NCBI RefSeq assembly: GCF_002994635.1
Contig: NZ_PVNL01000117.1
Location: 62,001-126,000 of the forward strand
Origin: Enhygromyxa salina
GTDB taxonomy: Bacteria > Myxococcota_A > Polyangia > Nannocystales > Nannocystaceae
Length of the DNA: 64,000 nucleotides
Direction: 5' to 3'
This document shows, piece after piece, positions 35,913-43,429 of the stretch. A program made the translations under genes and the position numbers. Each line of letters starts with the position of its first letter. The first letter of the stretch is position 1. The notes beneath the pieces were generated by a model. It did no database searches, had not been told where the DNA came from, and saw nothing but the letters and a program-made list of their open reading frames with translations.

Positions 35913-36563
35913 ATGAAGGTCACCGCATTGATGGTCAAGGAGCTCCGCGAGCGTACGCAAGCGGGCATGCTCGACTGTAAAAAGGCGCTCAAGGAGACCG
36001 ACGGCGACATGGACAAAGCCGTCGACTACCTGCGCACCAAGGGCCTGTCCAAGGCCGCCAAGAAGGCCGGTCGTATCGCCACCGAGGGCGCGATCGTCAG
36101 CTACGTCCACGGCGGTCGCGTCGGCGTGCTGCTCGAGGTCAACTGTGAGACGGACTTCGTCGGCAAGCTCGACGACTTCCAGACCTTCTGCCACGACGTG
36201 TGCCTGCAGATCGCGGCCATGAACCCGCTGGCCGTCGACCGCGAGGGCGTCAACCCCGAGCGGGTCGAGGCCGAGCGCGTCGTCCTGCGCGAGACGGCGC
36301 TCAACAGCGGCAAGCCCGAGAAGATCGTCGACAAGATCGTCGACGGTCAGATCAACAAGTACTACGCCGACAACGTGCTGCTCGAGCAGAAGTTCGTCAA
36401 AGACGACAAGAAGACCATCGAAGAGGTCCAGCGCGAGCTCGTCGCCAAGATCGGCGAGAACGTGAAGATCCGTCGCTTCGTTCGCTATGAGCTCGGCGAG
36501 GGTCTCGAGAAGAAACAAGAGGACTTCGCAGCCGAAGTCGCGGCTCAGGTCGCCAACTCGTAA
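35913..36563 (+). CDS. tsf: Elongation factor Ts
   Basis: Guanine nucleotide exchange factor for EF-Tu, 216 residues, the short form lacking much of the coiled-coil region. The N-terminal UBA-like domain has VKELRERTQAGMLDCKKAL, and the core has LLEVNCETDFV. AAGGA lies 9 nt before ATG 35913, and rpsB ends 23 nt upstream. An intrinsic terminator follows at once. Confidence 0.97.
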   Translation: MKVTALMVKELRERTQAGMLDCKKALKETDGDMDKAVDYLRTKGLSKAAKKAGRIATEGAIVSYVHGGRVGVLLEVNCETDFVGKLDDFQTFCHDVCLQIAAMNPLAVDREGVNPERVEAERVVLRETALNSGKPEKIVDKIVDGQINKYYADNVLLEQKFVKDDKKTIEEVQRELVAKIGENVKIRRFVRYELGEGLEKKQEDFAAEVAAQVANS

Positions 36564-36569
36564 GCCAGG

Positions 36570-36597
36570 AGGCGGGGCATCAACCCCGCCTTTTTTG
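36570..36597 (+). terminator. Intrinsic terminator between tsf and pyrH
   Basis: AGGCGGGG pairs with CCCCGCCT around a CATCAA loop, followed by TTTTTT. It lies only 9 nt before the pyrH start codon, so it either ends the rpsB-tsf transcript or attenuates read-through into pyrH-frr. An AGGAGG (36567-36572) is partly inside the 5' arm. Confidence 0.85.
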
Positions 36598-36605
36598 CGT
36601 CAGTC

Positions 36606-37364
36606 ATGTCAAAAGCCAGGTTCCAGCGCGTCACGCTCAAGCTGTCCGGCGAGGCCCTTCAGGGCGCGCAAGGCTACGGCATCGATCCCCCCGTGCTCGA
36701 CACGATCGCGGGCGAGATCAAGGCCGTGATCGAGCTCGGGGTCGAGACCGCCGTGGTGATCGGCGGCGGCAACATCTTCCGGGGCGTCAAGGCGTCGGCC
36801 AAGGGCATGGACCGCGCCAGCGCGGACTACATGGGCATGATGGCCACGGTCATGAACGCGATCGCCCTGCAAGACGGGCTCGAGCGGATCGGCGTGTACA
36901 CGCGGGTGCTCTCGGCGATCGAGATGAAGGAAGTCGCGGAGTCGTACATTCGGCGGCGGGCGACCCGCCACCTCGAGAAGGGCCGGGTGGTGATCTTCGC
37001 CGCCGGCACGGGCAACCCCTACTTCACGACCGACACCGCCGCGGCCCTGCGGGCGATGGAGGTCGGCTCGCAGGTGCTGCTCAAGGCCACCAAGGTCGAC
37101 GGCGTCTACGACAAGGACCCCCTGAAGCACGATGACGCGGTCCGGTTCGACCGGCTAGAGTACCTCGACGTGCTGTCCCGCGGCTTGCACGTGATGGACG
37201 CCACCGCGATCTCGCTCTGCAAGGAGAACAACCTCCCGATCGTCGTGTTTGATATGCTCGCCACTGGCAACATCGAGCGCGTCGTGTGCGGAGAAAAGCT
37301 CGGCACGCTCGTCGCGCCCAAGCACTACGAGTGGCCAGAAGAAGAACCATCAAGCAGGAGTTGA
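36606..37364 (+). CDS. pyrH: UMP kinase
   Basis: Hexameric bacterial UMP kinase (252 residues), phosphorylating UMP to UDP in pyrimidine nucleotide synthesis. It has LKLSGEALQG at the N-terminus, VIGGGNIFRG, the GTGNPYFTTDTAAALRA segment and KATKVDGVYDKDP. The ATG is 9 nt after a terminator T-run, with no Shine-Dalgarno at the normal distance. The frr gene follows by 3 nt. Confidence 0.97.
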   Translation: MSKARFQRVTLKLSGEALQGAQGYGIDPPVLDTIAGEIKAVIELGVETAVVIGGGNIFRGVKASAKGMDRASADYMGMMATVMNAIALQDGLERIGVYTRVLSAIEMKEVAESYIRRRATRHLEKGRVVIFAAGTGNPYFTTDTAAALRAMEVGSQVLLKATKVDGVYDKDPLKHDDAVRFDRLEYLDVLSRGLHVMDATAISLCKENNLPIVVFDMLATGNIERVVCGEKLGTLVAPKHYEWPEEEPSSRS

Positions 37365-37367
37365 GCG

Positions 37368-37937
37368 ATGGCCAGTTTCGACGGTGAAGAGGTACTGATG
37401 GAGACCGAGGGCAGCATGGAGTCCGCTCGTGATGCGTTCGGCAAGGCGCTGTCGCGGGTCCGGGCGGGCACCGCCAACCCGAGCCAGCTCGATGGCGTGC
37501 GGGTCGAGGCCTACGGCACGCAGATGAAGCTGCGCGAGGTCGCGACGGTCGCCAAGGCCGACGCGCGCTTGCTGATCGTCAAGCCATTCGACGCCAACAC
37601 CATCTCGGCGGTCGAGAAGGCGATCATGAACGCGGGGCTCGGCCTGAACCCCAGCTCCGACGGCGTGGTCCTGCGGGTCCCGATCCCGCACCTCACGGAG
37701 GAGCGGCGCAAAGATCTCGTCAAAGAGGTCCGGCGCGCGGGTGAGGACGCCAAGGTCGCGCTTCGCAAGGCCCGGCGGTCGGCCAACGACGCGTTCAAGA
37801 AGGCCGAGAAGGACAAAGAGATCTCCGAGGACGAGCTCAAGTCCGCGCTCGACAAGATTCAGGAGCTGACCGACGCCTTCAGCAAGCAGGTCGACGACTC
37901 GCTCGGCAAAAAAGAAGCCGAGATCATGGACGACTGA
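37368..37937 (+). CDS. frr: Ribosome recycling factor
   Basis: A 189-residue RRF that, with EF-G, splits post-termination ribosomes. Family segments include ALSRVRAGTANPSQLDGVRV, IVKPFDANTISAVEKAIMNA, GLGLNPSSDG and RRAGEDAKVALR. AGGAG inside the last codons of pyrH serves as its ribosome-binding site. Its stop overlaps the next gene by one base (TGATG). Confidence 0.97.
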   Translation: MASFDGEEVLMETEGSMESARDAFGKALSRVRAGTANPSQLDGVRVEAYGTQMKLREVATVAKADARLLIVKPFDANTISAVEKAIMNAGLGLNPSSDGVVLRVPIPHLTEERRKDLVKEVRRAGEDAKVALRKARRSANDAFKKAEKDKEISEDELKSALDKIQELTDAFSKQVDDSLGKKEAEIMDD

Positions 37938-38437
37938 TGCCCACGACCTGGAACACGAGTTTGACCCGAACGCTCAGCCTGGTGATCTGCCTGGGCGCAG
38001 GTGGCTGCTTCATCGAAGCCGCGGAGCCGTCGACGTTTCGGTTCCAGTGCGGGTCCAGCAGCGAGTGCGCGACCGACCAGGTGTGCGCGAGCGGGCTGTG
38101 TCAGCAGCCTTGCGGCGGCGAGGACGACCTCGAGTGCCCGCAGAGCGCCCCGATCTGCCTCAACGAGTTCTGCGCCAGCGTCTGCCCGATCAGCGAGGAC
38201 GTCTGCCCCGCGCCGCAGTCGTGCGTGGCGCTGACCGTGCCCGGTGACGAACCGAGCGAGTCGGGGGTGTGCACGATCCCCTGTGGTGACGCCAATCCCT
38301 GCGCGGATGGCATGCTCTGCGTCGAGGAGTTCGGCCTGTGCGTGCAGGCCTGCGCCACCACCGACGAGTGTGGCCCGGCCGAAGCGTGCGTCCAGGGGTT
38401 TTGCGTGCCCACGGACTCGGGCGGCGGCGCTCCCTGA
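37937..38437 (+). CDS. Cys-rich lipoprotein
   Basis: A 166-residue protein with a signal peptide ending GAGGC (C24). The mature part has about 18 cysteines in short repeated units (CGSSSECATDQVCASGLC, CADGMLCVEEFGLC, CATTDECGPAEACVQGFC). It resembles the small disulphide-rich repeats common on myxobacterial surface proteins. It is joined to frr by a TGATG junction, which makes it part of the translation-factor transcript, an odd placement for an envelope protein. Confidence 0.75.
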   Translation: MPTTWNTSLTRTLSLVICLGAGGCFIEAAEPSTFRFQCGSSSECATDQVCASGLCQQPCGGEDDLECPQSAPICLNEFCASVCPISEDVCPAPQSCVALTVPGDEPSESGVCTIPCGDANPCADGMLCVEEFGLCVQACATTDECGPAEACVQGFCVPTDSGGGAP

Positions 38438-38450
38438 GCTTCGAGCCGGC

Positions 38451-39077
38451 CTAGGACGGCTTCTTCTTCTTCTTCTCGGTGGGGGCCTTCTTCTTGGCGG
38501 GGGCCTTCTTCTTGGCCGGCGCCGCCGCTGGGGGCGTGACGGTCGACGGCCGCGCGAACGGCCGGGCACCCGCGGCCGCGCTGAGCTTGTCAGCCATCGC
38601 CCCGCCGATCTCCGCCATTCGCTCGCGCACCGCCAGCGCGTCGGGGACCGCCTCGAACGCGTCGAGCTCGTCGTCGGGGATCCGCTCCACGCTAGCCTCG
38701 CGGCCGCCCACGCGCACGCGATACCCGAACCGGATCGCGACGACGCCGACCCCGATCAGCTCCCCCTCGCCGCCGAACCCAGCCGCGGCCGCCCACGCCG
38801 CCGCGAACCCGACCATGCTCTCGGTGAAGCCGGCCTGGCCCTGAAACGAGCGCAGCTGGATCTCGTCGCCGGCCCACTCGATCTCCAGAAATTCGCGGGC
38901 CTCCACGAACTCGACACCATCGACCATGTCGCCGACGGTCTCGCCGCTGATGTAGCCCTTCAACACCTGGTGACCCGGGACGCTCTTCCAGTCGAGCTCG
39001 GCCGCCAGCCACGCCGCGCGGTGCTCAGCGGGGATGACGAGTCGACCTGAAATAGCGGCGTCCCAGGGCTTCACCAC
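38451..39077 (-). CDS. Unknown protein with histone-like Lys/Ala/Pro tail
   Basis: A protein of about 208 residues from GTG 39077. The globular part (about 1-155) is not recognised. It includes GRLVIPAEHRAAWLAAELDW and a mixed beta region (GVGVVAIRFGYRVRVGG). The last 30 residues are a Lys-Ala-Pro repeat (APAKKKAPAKKKAPTEK), as in histone H1-like or nucleoid-binding tails. The frame stays open to 39353, but that part is antisense to the ChaN-like gene. The start is uncertain, and a TTG near 39126 is an alternative. Confidence 0.68.
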   Translation of the reverse strand: MVKPWDAAISGRLVIPAEHRAAWLAAELDWKSVPGHQVLKGYISGETVGDMVDGVEFVEAREFLEIEWAGDEIQLRSFQGQAGFTESMVGFAAAWAAAAGFGGEGELIGVGVVAIRFGYRVRVGGREASVERIPDDELDAFEAVPDALAVRERMAEIGGAMADKLSAAAGARPFARPSTVTPPAAAPAKKKAPAKKKAPTEKKKKKPS

Positions 39078-39174
39078 ACCATCATCGGGGCTCGCAAGCT
39101 GAGGCGCAATCGATCCCTGGAACCCCCGCTGGCGCAATCTCTCACGCGCGAGTCGTCGTGCAACACTGTCGTGT

Positions 39175-40074
39175 GTGAGTAGCCTCGTCGACGTGACCCG
39201 CCGTGTCTTGCTCGCTGGCTCGCTGCTGATCGGCGTCGGTTGCGACCGCCTCGACCAGCCGACCCAGACCCCCGAGCGGGCCACCGAGCGTGATCCCGAA
39301 GCCCACGCCTTCTTCGACAGTGACGGCGACCCGAGCGAGCTCGATGGCTTCATCGCCAGCCTCGCCGACGTCGACTTTGTCGGGTTTGGCGAGCTCCACC
39401 ATCACAGCGTGGGCGCCCAGGTCCAGCTCGCGGTGCTCGAGGGCATGGCCGCGCAGGATCGACCCGTCGCCCTGGCCATGGAGTTCTTCGAGGCTGATCA
39501 GCAGGCCACGCTCGACGCGTACCTGGCCGGGTCGATCGACGAGCCGACCTTTCGCGAGCAGACCGGGCGCGACGACAACTACGAGCAACTTCACCGACCC
39601 CTGATCGAGTTCGCCAAGCGCAGCGGGATCCCGGTGATCGCCGCCAACGCCCCGCGCGAGCTGGTCACCGCCTACCGCGAGTCTGGGGCGACCTACGCCG
39701 ACTACCTGGCCACGCTGTCCGAGGGCGAGCAGGCCCTGATGCCCCGCACCTCCGTGCCGCCCGACGACGAGTTCAAGGCCCGGTTCATGAAGACCATGGG
39801 CGAGCGCGGCCCGGCCTTCTATCCGGCGATGGCGCTGTGGAACGACGCGATGGCCGAGTCGAGCGCCGACTTTCGCGACGCCCACCCCGAGCACCGGATC
39901 TTGTTGATCGTCGGCGTCTATCACGTCGCCAAGCACCTCGGCGTCATCACGCAGTACCGCGCGCGCCGACCCGACGACAGCGTGCGGGTCGTGACCATGA
40001 CGCCCGTCGAGGGCCCGATCGTGTTCGACGAGTCCAACCGCGGCGAGGGCGACCTCGTGCTGGTGGTTCGCTGA
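39175..40074 (+). CDS. ChaN-family haem-binding-like lipoprotein
   Basis: A 299-residue lipoprotein (lipobox GVGC, C23). The mature domain follows the ChaN/Cofac_haem_bdg family: VDFVGFGELHHHSVGAQVQ with the conserved GE-H pair, ALAMEFFEADQQATLDAYL, GIPVIAANAPRELV and ILLIVGVYHVAKHLG. Family members bind haem at the outer membrane as dimers and may take part in iron uptake. GTG 39175 is the start and faces the divergent K-rich protein gene. Confidence 0.85.
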   Translation: MSSLVDVTRRVLLAGSLLIGVGCDRLDQPTQTPERATERDPEAHAFFDSDGDPSELDGFIASLADVDFVGFGELHHHSVGAQVQLAVLEGMAAQDRPVALAMEFFEADQQATLDAYLAGSIDEPTFREQTGRDDNYEQLHRPLIEFAKRSGIPVIAANAPRELVTAYRESGATYADYLATLSEGEQALMPRTSVPPDDEFKARFMKTMGERGPAFYPAMALWNDAMAESSADFRDAHPEHRILLIVGVYHVAKHLGVITQYRARRPDDSVRVVTMTPVEGPIVFDESNRGEGDLVLVVR

Positions 40075-40143
40075 CCGGACCCGCGCGAGGCCGACAGCCA
40101 CGCCAGGTGCGAAGCCGGCGGGCCGGGACTATCATCCTCGCCT

Positions 40144-40806
40144 GTGCTCGACCCGGCCTACTCGACTGCAAACCGCTTCGTCGACAGTGATCACCCGGCG
40201 GTGCTCAGCTACGCCCGCGAGCATGGCGTGGGCGCGACGGCGCGCGAGCGGGTCGTCGCGCTGTACTACGCGGTCCGCGACGGGTTTCGCTACAACCCCT
40301 GGAACGTCACCTTCGAGCCGGAGCACTTCAGCGCCAGCCACCTGCTGCTGCGCGACCGGTCGCTGGGGGGGCACTGCGTGGACAAGGCGACCCTGCTCGC
40401 GGCCTGTGCCCGGGCGATCGGTGTGCCCAGCCGGCTACACTTTGCGAACGTCCGCAATCACATCGGCACGGCCCGGCTCGAGGCCCACCTGGGCACCGAC
40501 TTGCTGGTCTATCACGGCTATACCGAGCTGTGGCTGGGCGAGCGCTGGGTCGCGGCCACGCCCGCGTTCAACCGCGAGCTGTGTGAGCGGCTCGCCGTCG
40601 CGCCGCTGGAGTTCGATGGCGTCGAAGACAGCGTGTTTCAGGCCTACGATCGGGGCGGCGGCCAGTTCATGGAGTACGTGACGGACCACGGCGTCCACGC
40701 CGAGATCCCCGTCGACGCCATGGTCGCCGCGTGGCGGCTGCACTACCCCGCGATCATGGCGACCGGGGCCTGGCCGCGCCCTACCAGTCAGTCAGCAGAT
40801 CGTTGA
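40144..40806 (+). CDS. Transglutaminase-like domain protein
   Basis: A 220-residue protein of the transglutaminase-like superfamily. The cysteine lies in GGHCVDKATLLAACARAIGV (C78) and the histidine in VYHGYTELWLGERW (H124). The usual third-position Asp is not obvious; the segment reads ATPAFN, as in one bacterial subgroup. No signal peptide, so probably cytoplasmic; likely a cysteine peptidase or amidase rather than a cross-linking enzyme. Starts at GTG 40144. Its 3' end overlaps the convergent lipoprotein gene by 26 nt. Confidence 0.85.
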   Translation: MLDPAYSTANRFVDSDHPAVLSYAREHGVGATARERVVALYYAVRDGFRYNPWNVTFEPEHFSASHLLLRDRSLGGHCVDKATLLAACARAIGVPSRLHFANVRNHIGTARLEAHLGTDLLVYHGYTELWLGERWVAATPAFNRELCERLAVAPLEFDGVEDSVFQAYDRGGGQFMEYVTDHGVHAEIPVDAMVAAWRLHYPAIMATGAWPRPTSQSADR

Positions 40807-41896
40807 CGAGCGCGCCCACCGACTCGTCCTTGGCGATCGCCTCGAGCGCGGCCACGCCGATCGGCGCGAGCGCGGGGTCTTGAACCAGCGCGTCGATCAG
40901 CCCGGCGAGCGCGTCCGTGAACCCCGGCCGGGTCAGCAGCGGATCGAGCACGGCCGTGAGGTCAGCCTCGCTGGGATCGTCGAGCAGCATGGCGTTGAGC
41001 GTATCGATGATCTGCTGCTGAACTTCGGGCTCGCGGGCCACGGACTCGAGCGCGTCGACCAGGTGGCCGATGAACGCGGGCGAGTCGAGCAGCTTGACCA
41101 CGGCGATCGCAACTTGGTCCTGGGTCGCGGGCAGGCTGAACAGATCGACGTAGAAGCGCTCGAGCCGGGCGGTCGTGAACCAGTGCTCGAGCAACAGCGC
41201 GGTGGCCTCGCTCGAGCTGGGCCGCTTGCCGCCGTTGAGCTCGGTCAGTCGCGCGGTCCAGTTGGCCTGTTGCTCGCCCTTCTCGACCGCGTCACGGACG
41301 ATCCCGACCAGGTAGGGGTTGTTGGCCACCGCGACCTGCAGCCGGCCGAGCGCGGCGACGACCGAGGGCGCCGCGAGCACCTTGTCGAAGCTCTTGTCGA
41401 ACGCCTGGTCGAACGCCGGGCCGCTCGTGACCTTCTCGATCCGCTGCCCGACCGCCTCGCCGACCGCCTCGGCGCCCATCTGTGGGTTTTGAGCCATCAG
41501 GTCGAGCACGATCTGCTGCAGCCGCTTGGACTCGCCGAGCGCCCCGATGATCGACTCGCCGACGCTCGCGAGCTTGGGCGACTGGGCGAGCGCGCTCATG
41601 ATCCGGTCACCGGCCGCGCCAACCTGGGGATCCTGCGAGACCGTCTCGAAGCACGCGGTCGCGGCGGCCTCGACCGCGGGTGCGCTGGCGGCCGTGCCCG
41701 CCCGGCTCTCGAACTCCGTGGTCAGCCGCGCCATGTCGACCTCGATCGGCGCGTTGGGGTCGGCCGCCTTGCTCAGCTCATCGAGCTTCTGGCAGCCACC
41801 CAGCGCGGGCAGGGACAGGGCGAGGCCGAGCGTGAAGGCCCGCCAGCGGGGCAGCGATCGGCGAGTCTGGGCGGGAACCAAGCGGGAGCGTGCCAT
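40781..41896 (-). CDS. Alpha-helical lipoprotein
   Basis: A 371-residue lipoprotein (lipobox PALGGC, C35) with a basic N-terminus. The mature part is almost wholly helical with loosely repeated units: QDPQVGAAGDRIMSALAQSP, LMAQNPQMGAEAVGEAVGQR, LLDSPAFIGHLVDALESV, LLTRPGFTDALAGLIDALVQ. These look like divergent HEAT-type repeats. The protein has no recognised family. Confidence 0.75.
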   Translation of the reverse strand: MARSRLVPAQTRRSLPRWRAFTLGLALSLPALGGCQKLDELSKAADPNAPIEVDMARLTTEFESRAGTAASAPAVEAAATACFETVSQDPQVGAAGDRIMSALAQSPKLASVGESIIGALGESKRLQQIVLDLMAQNPQMGAEAVGEAVGQRIEKVTSGPAFDQAFDKSFDKVLAAPSVVAALGRLQVAVANNPYLVGIVRDAVEKGEQQANWTARLTELNGGKRPSSSEATALLLEHWFTTARLERFYVDLFSLPATQDQVAIAVVKLLDSPAFIGHLVDALESVAREPEVQQQIIDTLNAMLLDDPSEADLTAVLDPLLTRPGFTDALAGLIDALVQDPALAPIGVAALEAIAKDESVGALVNDLLTDW

Positions 41897-41966
41897 CGGG
41901 GGAGAGTATCGAATTCTGTCCGGCTCCTACAGGCACCCGACGAGCCGACTCACAGCTGATCGGCGC

Positions 41967-43112
41967 TCAAAAGCCCGGCGTCGCGGGGCCTGACACCCAA
42001 TTCTCGGGGATGTCGGGGCCGGCCGGGTCCACGCGATGGATCGGCTGCTCATCGACCGGCCACGGGCCGATGTCGGGGTCGTTCCACGAGCGGTAGGTGC
42101 TGATCAACAGCTCGCCGTCTTGTCCCGCGTGATACAGCTTGATCCGCGTGAACGGCTGCAGCAGCGCCCCGAAAATGTGGGCCGTGTGTGAGCTGAGCAC
42201 CAGCGCGCTGCCGATCCCGCCGACGTAGCCGTTGCCGACGAACAGCGCGCGCCGGCCTGGCGCCAGGCAGGTCTGGCTGATCTGGGCGCAGCCGCCATCA
42301 CCCGCGACCACGTCGAAGTTGTCCTGAATGCTGTCGGCGCTCTGGTTGATGTAGTCGCCGAACGACAACAGCCCCAGGTCGAGCTCCTGGTCGGACAGGT
42401 TGATGATCTCCACGAACTCGAAGGGCATCTCGGAGATCGTGACCCCGGGCGGGTCCGCGAAGATCTCGACGATCTGCAGCTCGCCCGGCGCGACGTCCGT
42501 CGCGCCAATACACGCGCCCAGGCTCGGGTTGAGCGGCGTGTCGAGGCCCGAGCAGCCAAACCCTGGCACCCCGCAGCCCGCCTCGCCGAGCTCGACGTCG
42601 CACAGCAAGGTGCAGCAGCCCGCCCGATTGCCGCAGCCGCCGGGGTAGCTGGGCTCGGGGACACACCAAAGACCCGGCGCGCAGTCGACCGCGGAGTCCC
42701 AGCAAGGCTCGCCGTGACCCGCCTCATTGCCGAACGCGCGGCAGCCAAACCCTTCGAAGTCGCCGTGCCAGTAGCAGCCCTGGTCGGGCGGGCAGTCCTG
42801 CAGGAGCGGATCGCAGCTGGTGTCTTGGGGCACGTCGGGGACCCAGTCCGTGTCCGTGTCCGTATCCGTGTCTGTGTCCGTGTCGGTCGAGTCGTCGGTG
42901 GTGCTCGAGTCGTCGCTGCTGCTCGAGTCGTCGCTGCTCCAGCCCTGGGTCGCGTACGGATACGGATCGAGCTGGGGGCTCTCGTCCGAGCCACCGTCGT
43001 CGGTGAACGCCGGCACGACGCGACTGCAGCCGAGGGTGAACAGCAGCGAGGGAGCCAGCGCGATCAGCCGAGCCGAGTGACCGAAGATCTGACCGCGCCC
43101 AGACACAGGCAC
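41967..43112 (-). CDS. Lipoprotein with Ser/Thr/Asp linker and lamin-tail-like domain
   Basis: A 381-residue lipoprotein (lipobox FTLGC, C29). Residues about 55-90 form a Ser/Asp then Thr-Asp repeat linker. A Cys-rich region with about 16 cysteines follows (CDPLLQDCPPDQGCYWHG, CVPEPSYPGGCGNRAGCCTL). The C-terminal part (about 215-370) resembles the lamin-tail fold (LQIVEIFADPPGVTISEMPF, FEFVEIINLSDQELDLGLL). Lamin-tail domains occur on many secreted bacterial proteins and probably bind partners or substrates at the surface. Confidence 0.8.
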   Translation of the reverse strand: MPVSGRGQIFGHSARLIALAPSLLFTLGCSRVVPAFTDDGGSDESPQLDPYPYATQGWSSDDSSSSDDSSTTDDSTDTDTDTDTDTDTDWVPDVPQDTSCDPLLQDCPPDQGCYWHGDFEGFGCRAFGNEAGHGEPCWDSAVDCAPGLWCVPEPSYPGGCGNRAGCCTLLCDVELGEAGCGVPGFGCSGLDTPLNPSLGACIGATDVAPGELQIVEIFADPPGVTISEMPFEFVEIINLSDQELDLGLLSFGDYINQSADSIQDNFDVVAGDGGCAQISQTCLAPGRRALFVGNGYVGGIGSALVLSSHTAHIFGALLQPFTRIKLYHAGQDGELLISTYRSWNDPDIGPWPVDEQPIHRVDPAGPDIPENWVSGPATPGF

Positions 43113-43155
43113 AGAATGTCACCCGGTTGGGGGACGTGGCAAGCGGTCCGCGAGC

Positions 43156-43335
43156 TCAGGGACCGCCGCGGCCGATGATCACGATCCCGCCGTTGGGGTC
43201 GTCGTCGTCGTCCCCGCGGCTCGAGGTCGTGCCAGAGGTGACGCCGGTCGTGGACGACGACGAAGACGTGGTCGTGCTCGTGCTCGTGCTCGTGTCGCGG
43301 GGGTCGGTGGTCGTGGCGGTGCTGGTGGTCGGCAT
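43156..43335 (-). CDS. Small Thr/Ser/Asp-rich protein
   Basis: A 59-codon frame from ATG 43335: a Thr/Ser run (residues about 3-38), five Asp, then a hydrophobic-glycine end (GGIVIIGRGGP). A GAGAG lies about 8 nt upstream. The composition matches the Thr/Asp linkers of neighbouring envelope proteins better than the other frames do. No signal peptide. It lies between the Ser/Thr kinase and the lamin-tail lipoprotein, all on the same strand. Confidence 0.42.
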   Translation of the reverse strand: MPTTSTATTTDPRDTSTSTSTTTSSSSSTTGVTSGTTSSRGDDDDDPNGGIVIIGRGGP

Positions 43336-43429
43336 GGGCGAGTCTCTCGTGTGAACTGGGGAAGTCGCCGGGCGCAGAGCCGTGCATGAGGGCCACGAGG
43401 GCGCCGTGCCATGGCGACGAGTGGGTTGG

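Noticed and set aside
43127..43354. Plus-strand 75-codon frame
   Set aside because: It is antisense to the Thr/Asp-rich frame; its hydrophobic valine run is simply the complement of the Thr/Asp codons.
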